In this document: positions 24,550 through 34,800 of the stretch, one piece after another | Numbering within the stretch: position 1 is the first letter of the stretch | Layout of the letters: each line of letters opens with the position of its first letter | Source: FEN-680 sp036845225 | GTDB taxonomy: Bacteria; Actinomycetota; Geothermincolia; Fen-727; Anoxymicrobiaceae | Reading direction: 5' to 3' | Assembly (NCBI GenBank): GCA_036845225.1 | Contig: DAIUEJ010000029.1 | Location: 1-38,261, forward strand | DNA: 38,261 nucleotides | Notes under the pieces: model-generated | What the model was told of the DNA's origin: nothing | Seen by the model: the letters and a program-made list of their open reading frames with translations, nothing else | Databases searched by the model: none | Made by a program: the position numbers and the translations under genes

Positions 24550-25962
24550 ATGTCAGTAAGCGGCAGTAAGGTGATAGTGATCGGAAGCGGTGTCGGCGGG
24601 GCCGCGTGCGGCGCGCTCCTGGCTGACAAAGGCTTTGACGTCATGCTGCTCGAGCGCAACGATTTCCCCGGAGGAAAAGCCGCGAGCTTCGAGCGGGAAG
24701 GCTACGTCTACGATACCGGCGTCCACGCGGTCGGCAACGGAGACAACGGCCCGCTCGGCGAGATCGCCCGCGCGGTCGACGCCGACCTCAGATGGGCGCT
24801 CATCCAGGGCGGCAACCGCATCGCCATCGGAAAGCACGTCGCTCACTATCCTCTGGACTACGCCTCTGACGAGTCGATACACAACATCCTCGAGGGCATC
24901 GGCGTCCTTCCGGAGAACAGGGACGACTGCTACGTCTGCTTCAAGGAGCTTGCCACCATGAAGCCCGCCTCCGAGATGGAGGCGCTCGAGACGGTGCCGC
25001 TCAAGGACTACGTGGACAGGTTCACCGACGACCCGCAGTTCCACATGATGATCAACGCGACCTGCGGCATGCTCATCGTGGTCACGTACTTCACCGGTTC
25101 GACGAGCGAGTTCATCTACTGCTTCGCCAACATGGCGGCGAGCGCGTCGCTGTCGTATCCGTTAGGGGGCATGGGCTCGATCCCGAAGTCCTACCTGGCC
25201 GCCCTGGAGCGCATGGGCGGCGAGGTCGTCTACGGGCGAGGAGTCGAGCGCATCCTGGTGGAGGACGGGCGCGTGACCGGAGTTCAAGCGGGAGGGAAGA
25301 TCCCTGCGGACATAGTCGTGTCGAACGCCGGCATCCAGCCGACCGTCAAGCTCGCGCGAGACCACCTGCCGCAGGAGTATGTGGACCGGGCCATGAAGCT
25401 CAAGTCCTCTTACGGCGCCGTGAGCGTCAAGTACGCCCTGGATGCTGAAGTGGTCCCATACCCCATGACCCTCTGGATCCCCGACGTCACCGACCCGGTG
25501 GCGCTGGAGAAATATGTCGGGATAATGTATCCGGTCCCCTCGATCCCCGACCCCGACCTGGCCCCCGAGGGCTGCCAGATAGTCCTCGCGGGCGCCGTCC
25601 TCTCTGCCGACCCGAAGCAGAAGGACCTCAACAAGGATGTCCTCGACCGCATAGAGGCGACTATGGAGATGCTGCACCCCGGTATCAAGGACCACACGGT
25701 CTGGAAGCTGCGCACGGACGTCGAATACACCTCAAAGATCTCCGGGCGCCACCTCGGGGAAGTCATCGGCATCGCCCAGGATTACCGGCAGGTGGGCAAG
25801 AACCGGCCCAGCCCGCGGATGCCGGTCCGGGGGCTGTACCTCGTGGGAGCCGACGCCGGCGGCAGGGGGATCGGGACCGAGATGGCGGGGGAGAGCGCGC
25901 TTAACGTCAGCAAGATGATCGAAGACGACATGCTGGGAAGAACCGGTAACCTGGAACTCTAG
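24550..25962 (+). CDS. Phytoene desaturase-like (CrtI family) FAD-dependent oxidoreductase
   Basis: This is a 470-residue FAD/NAD(P)-binding oxidoreductase. The dinucleotide fold is VIVIGSGVGGAACGALLADKG (GSGVGG at 12-17) with Glu35 for the ribose. NDFPGGKAASFEREGYVYDTG follows, as in the CrtI/CrtISO and retinol-saturase group. The C-terminal FAD motif is GLYLVGADAGGRGIGTEMAGESALN. AAGGAG lies 8 nt before ATG 24550. The family desaturates or isomerises polyenes, but no carotenoid genes adjoin it here, so the substrate is unknown; members with unrelated substrates are common in anaerobes. The next gene converges on it (2-nt gap). Confidence 0.85.
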   Translation: MSVSGSKVIVIGSGVGGAACGALLADKGFDVMLLERNDFPGGKAASFEREGYVYDTGVHAVGNGDNGPLGEIARAVDADLRWALIQGGNRIAIGKHVAHYPLDYASDESIHNILEGIGVLPENRDDCYVCFKELATMKPASEMEALETVPLKDYVDRFTDDPQFHMMINATCGMLIVVTYFTGSTSEFIYCFANMAASASLSYPLGGMGSIPKSYLAALERMGGEVVYGRGVERILVEDGRVTGVQAGGKIPADIVVSNAGIQPTVKLARDHLPQEYVDRAMKLKSSYGAVSVKYALDAEVVPYPMTLWIPDVTDPVALEKYVGIMYPVPSIPDPDLAPEGCQIVLAGAVLSADPKQKDLNKDVLDRIEATMEMLHPGIKDHTVWKLRTDVEYTSKISGRHLGEVIGIAQDYRQVGKNRPSPRMPVRGLYLVGADAGGRGIGTEMAGESALNVSKMIEDDMLGRTGNLEL

Positions 25963-25964
25963 GC

Positions 25965-26261
25965 TCAGGCGGGGGGCTGCAGGTACTTCCTCCTGAACTC
26001 TTCCGTGGTCAGATGGTCGATGTCGTCCCGGATGCGATCGAGCTCCTCGCGCGCTTCCTCCGAGCTCTCGAAAAGCTCCCGCCTCAAGACCCTCTTCGTC
26101 CTGAAGTTGAGCACCTCGACGATGTAACCTTCGCCGAGCCCGACCCCGAGCAGGCCCCTGGTCAGACGGGCTTTGTAGTAGTCGTTGGCGAGGTAACCCG
26201 GCTCGGATTCGCTTGCCTGCCTGCTGTCTGGGGTTTTGTGTTCTCTAGCCTTTCTGGCCAT
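25965..26261 (-). CDS. Hypothetical basic protein, 98 residues
   Basis: I do not recognise this protein. ATG 26261 has GGAG 5 nt upstream, which decides the start over a longer open frame. The first ~30 residues are polar and basic (MARKAREHKTPDSRQ), then YYKARLTRGLLGVGLGEGYIV and EVLNFRTKRVLRREL, and a helical acidic tail (SSEEAREELDRIRDDIDHL) ending LQPPA. It is one nucleotide after the stop of the upstream four-Cys protein, so both are one operon. No membrane segment or metal-binding residues stand out. Confidence 0.7.
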   Translation of the reverse strand: MARKAREHKTPDSRQASESEPGYLANDYYKARLTRGLLGVGLGEGYIVEVLNFRTKRVLRRELFESSEEAREELDRIRDDIDHLTTEEFRRKYLQPPA

Positions 26262-26262
26262 C

Positions 26263-26502
26263 TCACTCCGGTCTGTTCTGAGGGGGTTGGGCCTGGGGCG
26301 GGCCGGCTTCACCCGGCTGCTGTTGCTTGGGAACCACGATGCGCTGGAGGGCGTAGATCCCTATCGCGGTAACAGCGCAACTGTGGGTGGGGGGCAGCTT
26401 GGACGATGCTATGTAAAGCGCGCAACTGTCCTCACAGGGGACTCTCGCGCCGGCTATCTGGGGTTGCCGGATAGGGCACCAGCTTCCGGGAATAGAGGCC
26501 AT
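26263..26502 (-). CDS. Small four-Cys protein, 79 residues (C-P...C-x3-C-A-L-Y...C-A)
   Basis: An AAAGGAG site 4 nt before ATG 26502 supports this gene; the open frame continues upstream without support. The first ~50 residues contain four Cys spaced WCPI, VPCEDSCALY, and HSCAVTAIGIYALQR. This C-P / C-x3-C-A-L-[YW] / C-A-[VI] layout resembles tiny proteins scattered in many anaerobes and suggests a Zn or Fe-S site. That comparison is from memory. The C-terminal ~28 residues are Pro/Gln-rich and probably disordered. The gene directly precedes the 98-residue protein gene. Function unknown. Confidence 0.65.
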   Translation of the reverse strand: MASIPGSWCPIRQPQIAGARVPCEDSCALYIASSKLPPTHSCAVTAIGIYALQRIVVPKQQQPGEAGPPQAQPPQNRPE

Positions 26503-26686
26503 CGGGCTCCTTTCGACAATTCTCGGCACTTGAACCAAGTTCCGTACTAGTCTATCCCCGTTTCCGTGCGCGATTCAATGGGGTGCGCCAACCTGCAACA
26601 AGTTGACAGTGCCAGCGGCTCAGACTACCGTTTCAGCACGACGTCTGAAGACTGCTTAGTCTGCTGTTCGAGGGAGAACCAGGGCC

Positions 26687-27970
26687 GTGACTGACACCGG
26701 AAAAACAGACGAAGAAGGCCAGGCAGCAGCTGTTACACGCGAAGGCGCGGAGCGCGGGCATGAGCCGGGGAGCCTGAGCCGGACCGTAAAGGTGCTCGGG
26801 CTCGTCAGCCTGTTCACCGACGCGTCTTCGGAGATGATCTACCCTCTGCTGCCTATCTTCCTGACGAGCGTCCTCGGCGCGGGGGCCGTCTTCCTCGGGA
26901 TCATCGAGGGCGTCGCCGAGGGGACCGCGAGCATCCTGAAAGGGTTCTCGGGTTATTTCTCGGACAGGCTGCAGAAGCGCAAGGCTCTCATCCTCGCGGG
27001 CTACGGCCTCTCCGCCGTCACCAAACCGTTCTTCGCCGCCGCGGACGCCATCTGGGAGGTCCTGCTGGTGCGGTTCGTGGACAGGGTCGGCAAAGGCATA
27101 CGCACCGCCCCCCGCGACGCGCTCATCTCCGAGACCACCGATCCCGAGATCCGCGGCAAGGCCTACGGCTTCCACCGGGCGATGGACACGCTCGGCGCCG
27201 TCATCGGGCCGGGAATCGCTTTCCTCATGATGTGGCTGCTGCAAGGGCAGGGGAACAACGCGTACCGCTGGGTCTTCCTTGCCGCCTTCGTCCCCGGCGT
27301 CGTCGCCGTCTTCCTGATCGTGTTCGCGCTGCGGGAGAAACCGGTCGAGTCCAAGGCTTCCTTTCCCGGGCTGCGCCTCTCCGGCTTCGACCACAACTAC
27401 AAGATGCTCCTGGTGGTGGTCGCGGTGTTCACACTCGGGAACTCGAGCGACGCTTTCCTCCTCCTCCGCGCGCAGAACCTCGGGATACAGCCGTACCTGA
27501 TACCACTGCTCTGGATGGTCTTCAACATCGTCTACAGCGTGCTCTCCACGCCGGGCGGCATGCTCTCGGACCGCATCGGCAGGAAGAAGACCCTGCTCAT
27601 CGGCTTCGGGCTCTACGCCCTCATATACTTCGGATTCGGCTTCGCGCACAGGCTCGTCTACATATGGCTGTTGTTCGCGGCCTACGGGGTGTTCTACGGG
27701 CTGACGCAGGGATGCCTGAGCGCCTACATCGCGGACCTGGCGCCACCGGACATGAAAGGCACCGCGTTCGGCGCCTACTACATGACCGACGGGGTCTTCA
27801 AGCTCCTCGCAAGCGTCATCTTCGGGGTCATCTGGCAGAGCTCCAAAGCTCACGGGCCCACTGCCGCGTTCCTTTTCGGGGCGGTGATGGCGGCTGCCGC
27901 GGCCCTGTTGCTCTGGCGGTTCTGTGAGGAGTGCGTCAGGCAGCCAGCCAGCGAATCACGCGCCGCATGA
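26687..27970 (+). CDS. Major facilitator superfamily transporter
   Basis: This is a 427-residue inner-membrane secondary transporter with about 12 predicted transmembrane helices. Typical features are the loop motif between helices 2 and 3 (GYFSDRLQKRK), the DRVGKGIRTAPRDALI motif of a subgroup, and the matching half-two loop GMLSDRIGRKK. The N-terminal ~30 residues are hydrophilic and cytoplasmic. GTG 26687 follows CAGGG closely. Substrate is unknown; this subgroup holds drug- and metabolite-type exporters of unclear specificity. It overlaps the convergent amidotransferase gene by 35 bp. Confidence 0.87.
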   Translation: MTDTGKTDEEGQAAAVTREGAERGHEPGSLSRTVKVLGLVSLFTDASSEMIYPLLPIFLTSVLGAGAVFLGIIEGVAEGTASILKGFSGYFSDRLQKRKALILAGYGLSAVTKPFFAAADAIWEVLLVRFVDRVGKGIRTAPRDALISETTDPEIRGKAYGFHRAMDTLGAVIGPGIAFLMMWLLQGQGNNAYRWVFLAAFVPGVVAVFLIVFALREKPVESKASFPGLRLSGFDHNYKMLLVVVAVFTLGNSSDAFLLLRAQNLGIQPYLIPLLWMVFNIVYSVLSTPGGMLSDRIGRKKTLLIGFGLYALIYFGFGFAHRLVYIWLLFAAYGVFYGLTQGCLSAYIADLAPPDMKGTAFGAYYMTDGVFKLLASVIFGVIWQSSKAHGPTAAFLFGAVMAAAAALLLWRFCEECVRQPASESRAA

Positions 27971-28601
27971 CCTCGCTGTCGGCGGGTAGCGGCCTCGGTT
28001 CTGACGCTCTGTACTCGCGGAACATCGATCGGTCCCGCACCGAGAGCGCCATCGAGGTGAGCCTCACCACGGCCGCGCCGCGCCTCATGCTCATCTCGGG
28101 GTGGGACTGCGAGGTCAGGATGTTGTCCGCGTAAGCGAGGAGCTGGTTCAGGCAGCCCTGGCTCGAGGCGAGCCTGACCGCCTCAAACGGTGCTTCCGTC
28201 ACCTCGTCGACGTTCATGCAGACGCCCTGGAACCCGGTGATCCCAGCGAGGGCCGGGTGGTGGCCCTCCACGGTCACGGCCTCCCAGCGGAGCAGCCGCC
28301 GCTCGCGGCGGGCGACTTTCCCGCCACGTGCGAAAGCGATCAACTGGTGTGAGAAACAGGAAGCGAACGCCTTGCGTCCCTCGAGCCCCGCTACGAATTC
28401 GACCTCGCGCCTGTGGTAATCCTTGAGCCCGTCGGTGACGTTATGGAGATCACCGGTGAGGATGCAGGCGTCGAAGTCCGAGGGCAACGGCGCGCCGCGC
28501 CAGGCCCGGACCGTGAAGTGCCTCACCTGTTCGCCGTCCAGCGCGCGCCTGAAATATGAGCCCGACAGGGGGCTGTTCTCGATGATAGCTATGGTGGCCA
28601 C
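27936..28601 (-). CDS. Class I glutamine amidotransferase-like protein
   Basis: This is a 221-residue single-domain GATase1-like protein. The catalytic triad is legible: Cys82 in FASCFSHQLIA, matching the family's G-x-C-x-G-x-Q elbow with Ser/Phe substitutions, and His167 and Glu169 in QSHPEM. The N-terminus IAIIENSPLSG and TGDLHNVTD stretch fit the family. Such stand-alone proteins include GMP-synthase-like and peptidase-like members; without a partner synthase its ammonia acceptor is unknown. The 35-bp tail-to-tail overlap with the MFS gene is the only contact with neighbours. Confidence 0.82.
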   Translation of the reverse strand: MATIAIIENSPLSGSYFRRALDGEQVRHFTVRAWRGAPLPSDFDACILTGDLHNVTDGLKDYHRREVEFVAGLEGRKAFASCFSHQLIAFARGGKVARRERRLLRWEAVTVEGHHPALAGITGFQGVCMNVDEVTEAPFEAVRLASSQGCLNQLLAYADNILTSQSHPEMSMRRGAAVVRLTSMALSVRDRSMFREYRASEPRPLPADSEVMRRVIRWLAA

Positions 28602-28785
28602 GCCGCGATTCTATCCCATCGGACCACGCGGCGGGCAGCGGCGGTGAGCCTCGAGCTGCCTCGCGTTCAGGAGCCCGGGCCTGTAACAAGAACACGCCAG
28701 TTTTCGTCTATTCCATATAGGCCGCGCCGAGACCGGCATCCGCGTGGTCGCGTTCCAGCATTCAAACATGCCGGAGGATGGCCGA

Positions 28786-28791
28786 TATAAT
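28786..28791 (+). promoter_or_regulatory. Consensus -10 box (TATAAT) before the kinase cluster
   Basis: TATAAT at 28786-28791 lies 50 nt before ATG 28842, in the 240-bp divergent region between the amidotransferase and the kinase cluster. No convincing -35 is 16-18 nt upstream (the area is CATTCAAACATG). It is the best candidate for the start of the two-component operon. Confidence 0.45.
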
Positions 28792-28841
28792 ATGTTGAGT
28801 GACGTGTGCGGTGACAGGAGTTGCGGAACCTGGAGTCCCCG

Positions 28842-30305
28842 ATGAACATCAGATACGGCATAGCTGTAAGAGCGGCGGTTGCCGCGGTGCTTATCACGGC
28901 GGTGACCGTGGCCGGCCTGCTGATAACGTTCCAGATCGCGGACGGTCAGAAGCAGGACTACTTCTCGCAGCGCAAAGTACAGGCGACGACGGCCGCCGTG
29001 GCGCTCGACTACCGGGACGTCGAGGCCCTCAATGGCACACCCGCGGAGGTGGACTCTCCGGCGTACCAGAGGCTCCGCATGGAGCTCGTGAGGATCAAGC
29101 GCTCCGACATGCACGTCAGGTTCGTCTACCTCATGCGTCCAGAGGGCGCCAGCATGGTGTTCCTTGTCGATGCCGAGGACCCTTCATCGCCTGATTACTC
29201 GCCGCCCGGCCAGGTCTACACCGAGGCCAAGCCCTCGGACTTTTACGTCTTCCAGGGCAAGCAGAAGCCCGACACGACGATAGAAGGTCCGATACGCGAC
29301 CGCTGGGGGACCTGGATCAGTGCGTCTGCGTACATCTCTGACGCCACCGGAAAACCTATCGCCATGCTCGGCACCGACGTGGAAGTGGAGCGGGCGCTCG
29401 GCTCCTTCAACCAGACGCGGCATCTCGGCATGATCTTCGACCTGCTGGCCATGGTGCTCATGCTCCTGGTGGCTCTGCAGTGGATCCTGTGGCGGTACAA
29501 CCGCGACAAGAGGGAAGCGCTCCGCGCGGAGATGGAGGCCTCCGCTCTGCGGCTCAATGACGAGCTGGTCAAAGCCGACCGCATGAAGTCGGACTTCATC
29601 CAACTGGCTTCGCACGAGCTTCGCAGCCCGGTGAACGCGGTTAACGTCGCCGTCCAGACCCTGGACCGCAGCGCCTCCGACAAGCTCTCGGATGACGAGA
29701 AGACGCTGGTCCAGGTGGCCCGGAACGGAAGCGGCCGGCTGGTGGACCTCGTCGACAACCTCCTTGACATGACGCGCATCGAAGCCGGCGATTACGTGCT
29801 CAGACCCACCACTGTGGACGCCGCGGAGCTGGCTGCCAAGACTGTTCAGTTGCTGGAGCCGCTCGCGGACCGGAAGAACATCGGACTGACCTCAAAGCTG
29901 CCCGACAGGCCGGTGGAAGCGGTCATCGACCCGCAGGCGCTTTTGAGGGTGCTCGAGAACCTCCTCTCGAACGCCATCAAGTTCACGGACTATGGCGGTG
30001 TCGTGCTTGAGATGAAAGTGATCGCCGACAAGTTGCGGTTCTCGCTGCAGGACACCGGGCCCGGCATCCCCGACTCGTTCAAGGACGAGGTGTTCGAGAA
30101 GTTCTCGAAGCTGGAGAGGGGTGTCGAGATGAGGCAGCAGGGGGCCGGGATGGGGCTCGCGCTCTGCAAGAGCCTCGTCGAGTCGCAGGGCGGAAGGATC
30201 TGGTTCGACAGTACAGAGGGCAGAGGCACGACCTTTTACTTCGAGGTCCCGCGCTTCCAGGGGGAGTCCGATCTTGTGCAACCCTCCGGGCCCGACGGCT
30301 CCTGA
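28842..30305 (+). CDS. Membrane sensor histidine kinase, first of a tandem pair
   Basis: This is a 487-residue kinase. TM1 is ~9-31, an extracytoplasmic sensor ~32-195 and TM2 ~196-217; a short linker leads to HisKA (His258 in ASHELRSPV) and HATPase (NLLSNAIKF, DTGPGIP, GAGMGLALCKS). The sensor shares exact spacing and strings with the next gene: DYSPPGQVY, EAKP and GPIRDRWGTWISA. No HAMP domain is seen. ATG 28842 has GGAG 7 nt upstream and starts just before TM1. No receiver is attached; likely partners are the receivers at 35161 and 35594. The ligand is unknown. Confidence 0.9.
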   Translation: MNIRYGIAVRAAVAAVLITAVTVAGLLITFQIADGQKQDYFSQRKVQATTAAVALDYRDVEALNGTPAEVDSPAYQRLRMELVRIKRSDMHVRFVYLMRPEGASMVFLVDAEDPSSPDYSPPGQVYTEAKPSDFYVFQGKQKPDTTIEGPIRDRWGTWISASAYISDATGKPIAMLGTDVEVERALGSFNQTRHLGMIFDLLAMVLMLLVALQWILWRYNRDKREALRAEMEASALRLNDELVKADRMKSDFIQLASHELRSPVNAVNVAVQTLDRSASDKLSDDEKTLVQVARNGSGRLVDLVDNLLDMTRIEAGDYVLRPTTVDAAELAAKTVQLLEPLADRKNIGLTSKLPDRPVEAVIDPQALLRVLENLLSNAIKFTDYGGVVLEMKVIADKLRFSLQDTGPGIPDSFKDEVFEKFSKLERGVEMRQQGAGMGLALCKSLVESQGGRIWFDSTEGRGTTFYFEVPRFQGESDLVQPSGPDGS

Positions 30306-30309
30306 GGCA

Positions 30310-30329
30310 GAGCGTAGACACGTACGCTC
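30310..30329 (+). other. Short inverted repeat GAGCGTA-n6-TACGCTC between tandem kinases
   Basis: A perfect 7-bp inverted repeat with a 6-nt spacer lies 5 nt after the first kinase stop and 37 nt before the second start, followed by a C-run. It could be an operator or an RNA hairpin that tunes the second gene; it lacks a T-tail, so it is not a clear terminator. Structure is seen; function is not. Confidence 0.45.
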
Positions 30330-30365
30330 CCCCCCGCACGTATAACTTATCGACGAGGGCATGAG

Positions 30366-31784
30366 ATGAGCATCAAGCAAGCAACAGCCATCAGGATAAC
30401 AGTGGCGGCGCTCCTGATCGCCGCCGTAGCGGTCAGCGGCTACATCGTCACGATGAAGATCGCCGACTACCAGCGCGACCAGTACTTCGAGGTCCGCAGG
30501 TTTCAGGCCGCTGCCGCGGCCGCCAGCCTGGACGCATCAGACGTGGAAGCGCTGAAGGGAGATTCTTCAGATACCCCCACGCCGGTCTTCCAGAAGTTGC
30601 GCTCCCAGCTCATTCGCATCAAGAACTCGGATGAGCGCATCCGGTTCACGTACCTGATGAGGCCGCAGAAAGGCAAGATGATCTTCCTGGTCGACGCGGA
30701 GGCGACGGGGTCTCGCGACTACTCGCCGCCCGGCCAGGTCTACTACGAGGCGAAGCCCGTCGAGTTCTACCCATTCGAGGGCAAAGCCTCCGCCGATCCA
30801 TGGATGCTCGGCCCGATACGCGACCGATGGGGCACCTGGATAAGCGCGAACGCCTACGTCGTGGGCTCGAAAGGCAAGCCGGTGGCGCTCCTGGGCACCG
30901 ACGTCAGCGTGGATCGGGCGCTCGCCTCCTTCAACCAGATCCGCAACATCGGCGTCCTGTACGTCATCCTCGCGTGCATCCTGCTGGGGCTGGTGATGCT
31001 GCAGTGGATCAGCTGGCGCTACAACAAGGACCGACGCGACGCGCTGCGTCGCGAGATGGTCGCCTCTACGATGAGGCTGAACAGCGAGCTCATCGAGACC
31101 GACCGCCTGAAGACCGAGTTCATCGAGGCCGCGTCGCACGAGCTGCGAGGCCCCGTCACCGCCGTGAACACCGCGATACAGGTCATGGACAACAACCTGG
31201 CTGCCGAGCTCTCGACACAGGGGAAGGAACTGGTGTCGATCGCCAGGACCGGCAGCCGCCGCCTGGTGGACCTAGTAAACAACCTCCTGGACCTGACCCG
31301 GATCGAGGCCGGTGGGATCGCGATCGTTCGCGAAAAGGTGAACGTGGGCGAGATAGTCAATGACACCGTCAAGATCTTCACTCCGCTCGCGGGGGAGAAG
31401 GGCCTCAAGATAGATGTAGACGTCAAGGGCGCTGACCTTGAGGCCCGGCTCGATGCCGAAGCCCTCAAGCGCGTGCTCGAGAACCTGGTCTCGAACGCCA
31501 TCAAATATACCGACAAGGGAAGCATCTCGGTGCGTGTCGACGCGACGGGTGAGGCGCTCGAGTTCACGGTCACGGACACCGGGCGGGGCATCCCCGCGCG
31601 GTTCCAGGAAGACGTGTTCAAGAAGTTCTCACGGCTGCACCTCTCGACGGACTCCGACGAGCGGGGCGCCGGCCTGGGGCTCGCGATAAGCAAGGGCCTA
31701 GTGGAGAGCCACGGCGGCCGTATCTGGGTCGAGAGCCTCCAGGGCCGGGGCTCAACGTTCCACGTCGAGCTCCCACGCGACTGA
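30366..31784 (+). CDS. Membrane sensor histidine kinase, second of a tandem pair
   Basis: This 472-residue kinase is colinear with its upstream neighbour: TM1 ~10-31, sensor ~32-195, TM2 ~197-214, and HisKA His258 at the same residue number (AASHELRGPV). The ATPase has NLVSNAIKY, DTGRGIP and GAGLGLAISKG. Shared sensor strings are DYSPPGQVY, EAKP and GPIRDRWGTWISA. The kinases differ at the phospho-acceptor box and in the ATPase loop, so they have diverged after duplication. ATG 30366 follows GAGGG by about 9 nt. Like its neighbour it lacks a receiver. Confidence 0.9.
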   Translation: MSIKQATAIRITVAALLIAAVAVSGYIVTMKIADYQRDQYFEVRRFQAAAAAASLDASDVEALKGDSSDTPTPVFQKLRSQLIRIKNSDERIRFTYLMRPQKGKMIFLVDAEATGSRDYSPPGQVYYEAKPVEFYPFEGKASADPWMLGPIRDRWGTWISANAYVVGSKGKPVALLGTDVSVDRALASFNQIRNIGVLYVILACILLGLVMLQWISWRYNKDRRDALRREMVASTMRLNSELIETDRLKTEFIEAASHELRGPVTAVNTAIQVMDNNLAAELSTQGKELVSIARTGSRRLVDLVNNLLDLTRIEAGGIAIVREKVNVGEIVNDTVKIFTPLAGEKGLKIDVDVKGADLEARLDAEALKRVLENLVSNAIKYTDKGSISVRVDATGEALEFTVTDTGRGIPARFQEDVFKKFSRLHLSTDSDERGAGLGLAISKGLVESHGGRIWVESLQGRGSTFHVELPRD

Positions 31785-31897
31785 ACGTTGTCGAGAATCA
31801 TTGATGATCGCAACGGTTCGGTTATCATCAGGTCTGTGAACATCGGAAGGCGGGCGCCCGCGCCCGGGAGAAAACAGATGGACGTCAGGTTGTCGGA

Positions 31898-34800
31898 ATG
31901 AAGCTGTCGCTCAGAAAGAAATTCTACATACTCGTCCTTCCATCTTGCGTGGTGCTGATCGCCCTGATGGTCCTGCTGATGCTGCCTCATCAGAACGTCC
32001 AGAGCAATGTCACCCAGATCAACGAGGGCCTCGCGGAGGTCCTCGCCGCCGAGTCGTTCGCCACCAACTACGAGCGCCAGTTGCGGGAGTGCGCGGCGTT
32101 CGTCGCCACTGGCTCGGCCGAGCACCAGAGGCTCTACGAGCAGGCCCACCGGCAGGCGGCCCTGGGCATCGACGGCTGGATCACGGCGGAGGACAGGCAC
32201 ACAGGGGACACGGTCCGCGAGCACGCCGAAGAATTGAAGATGTTGGGCTCCACCAGGAAGTCGTATGCCGAGGTCGACTCGGCTTGCGACGCGGCGATGG
32301 CCCTCGCCGCCTCCGGCAGGCAGGCGGAGGCGATGGCCCGGCTCGACGGCGCGACACGCGGCCCGGCCGGTTCCACGGTGTCGAGCAATGTCGCAGAACA
32401 ACTCCCGGAGGAAGAGGCTCAGCTCGACAGGTATCTCGACAACCTGATGGGAGCGGTGAAAAGCCTTTCCATCATGCACATGCTGGGCATCGAATCGAAC
32501 GTCCAGAGCATGCGGGACCACATGGCCGACACCATGCTCGTCGAGCGGTTCTCCCGCTATTACAACGCGCAGGTCCGGGCGACCCTGACTTACATGGTCA
32601 ACCGGAGCTCTGCTGACACCGAGGTCCTGCGTGAGGCGCGCGAGCAGGCGGACGACGCTCTCGACGGTTGGGCCGCGCAGGTGGACCTGGTTCCGGGGGA
32701 GGCCGAGCGGGGAACCTCCACGAGGCTCGTCGACCGGATGAAGACCGAATACGCCGCCGTGAACGCCGCCACGGACAAGGCCATCGCTCTCTCCGACGCG
32801 GGTAGCACCATCGGCTCGATCAGCACGGTCGAGGGCCTCACCGGGCCCTCGAAACAGAGTTCCCTGACCCACGCGCTCGACAGCGAGGTGACCAGTCAGA
32901 ACAAGGCGCTGGAGGCGGACGCCCGCCATATCTCTTCGACCAGCACCAACTCAGCCTGGGGCGTCGGCATCTTCGGCGCGCTGCTGCTGTTCGTCGCCCT
33001 CGGCGGCACCTTTCTCGTCTCGCGGACGGTAGTGGGGCCGGTCGTGCAGCTCAGGGACGCGGCGGAGCAGTTCGGCGAGAGCGGCTCGGGAGTCGAAGTG
33101 AAGGTGAAGTCCCACGACGAACTGGGCGAGCTCGCCAGGACGTTCAACGAGATGTCGGCGGCGCGCGTCGTAGCGGAGGACGAGCTGCGCGATGCCAGAG
33201 ACCAGATGGAGTCGAGCGTCCAGGACCGCACGCGCGAGCTTTCCAACGTGAACGAGGAGCTGCTGGCACAGATCGATGAGCGCGAGAGGACGGAGGTCGA
33301 GCTGCGATCGAGCGAGCAGAGGTACAGGGAGCTCGCCGACAGCCTTCCCCAGGTCGTTTTCGAGCTCGATTCGAGCGGCATGATCACCTTCATCAACGCC
33401 GGCGCCTACGACATGTTCGGATACACGGAAGAGGACGTCGCCTCGGGAATACACGCTCTCCAGGTGATCGAGGAAGTGGACCAGAGCCGGGTGAACGGCG
33501 CCATCGGCAAGATGATGGACGGACGTTCCACCGGCGCGGTGCGCCAGTACCTGGCGAAGAGAAAGGACGGGACCACCTTTCCCAGCGTCGCCTACACGAC
33601 CCTGATCACGGACGGTGAGGGCAACCCGGCGCGCATCCGCGGCATCCTCACCGACATCTCCGAAAGAGAGAAGATGGAGCGCGCTCTGCGCGAGAGCGAG
33701 CAAAGATACCGGTTCCTGGCCGACAACATCAACGACTTCGCATTCGTGGTCGGCCTCGACCTCAAGACGACTTATGCCAGCCCCTCTGTCGAGAAGATGC
33801 TGGGGTACCCGGCCGAAGAGTGGTCGACGCTGCCGGTTGAAAGACAGATCGGACAGAAGTCGCTGGAAGGAGTCGTCGTAGTCCTCGCTGGAGAGCTCGA
33901 GCACGACAGGGAGCGCGACCCTGACAGGAGCGTGACCATCGAAGTCGACTTCAACCACAAGAACGGCTCGAAAGTCGTGCTGGAATGCGTGGTGAGCTTC
34001 GTCCGGGACCCGGACGGAAGCCCCGTCGGCATGTACGGCCTGGCCAGGGATGTGACCGAGAGGAAGAAGGCCGAGCAGAGGCTCAGGCTGTCGCAGTTCG
34101 AGGTGGAGCAGTCGATGGACCAGATCATCAGGGTCGGGGCCGACGGCCGGATCGCCTACGCCAACGAGGCCGCGTGCGCGGCCCACGGCTACGGCAGGGG
34201 CGAGATGCTCTCACTCGGTCTTCCCGACATCAGCGCCAACTTCCCTCGAGAGCGCTGGGACGATATCTGGAACGTCTTGAAAGACTCGGAAACGCTGAGG
34301 TTCGAAGCGATCGAGGTGCGCAAGGACGGCACACGGTTCCCGCTCGAGGCCGCCTTCAACTACTTCGTCTTCGAGGGCGACGAGTACATGGTGGTCTTCG
34401 GCCGCGACATCACCGAGCGGCGCCGGGCGGAGGAGAGGCAGGAGGCGCTGAACGCCGAGCTGTTGAGCGCGAACAAGGAGCTGAACGACTTCGCGTACGT
34501 GGTCTCCCACGACCTCAAGGCGCCGCTGCGAGGAATCGGATCTCTCGCCTCTTGGCTCGCGACGGACTACTCGAACGTGCTCGATGAGGACGGCAAGCGC
34601 CAGCTCGACCTCCTCCTCGACAGGGCCAAGCGGATGGAGAACCTCATCGAGAGCATCCTGCAGTACTCGAGGGTCGGACGCGTGAGGGAGTCGAGGGAGA
34701 ACGTTGACCTGAACGAGGTTGCGGCCGGAGCGGTCGAGATGCTCAACGTCCCGGCGAAGGTCAGGATCGTCCTGGAGGGACTCCCGACCGTCAACGGCGA

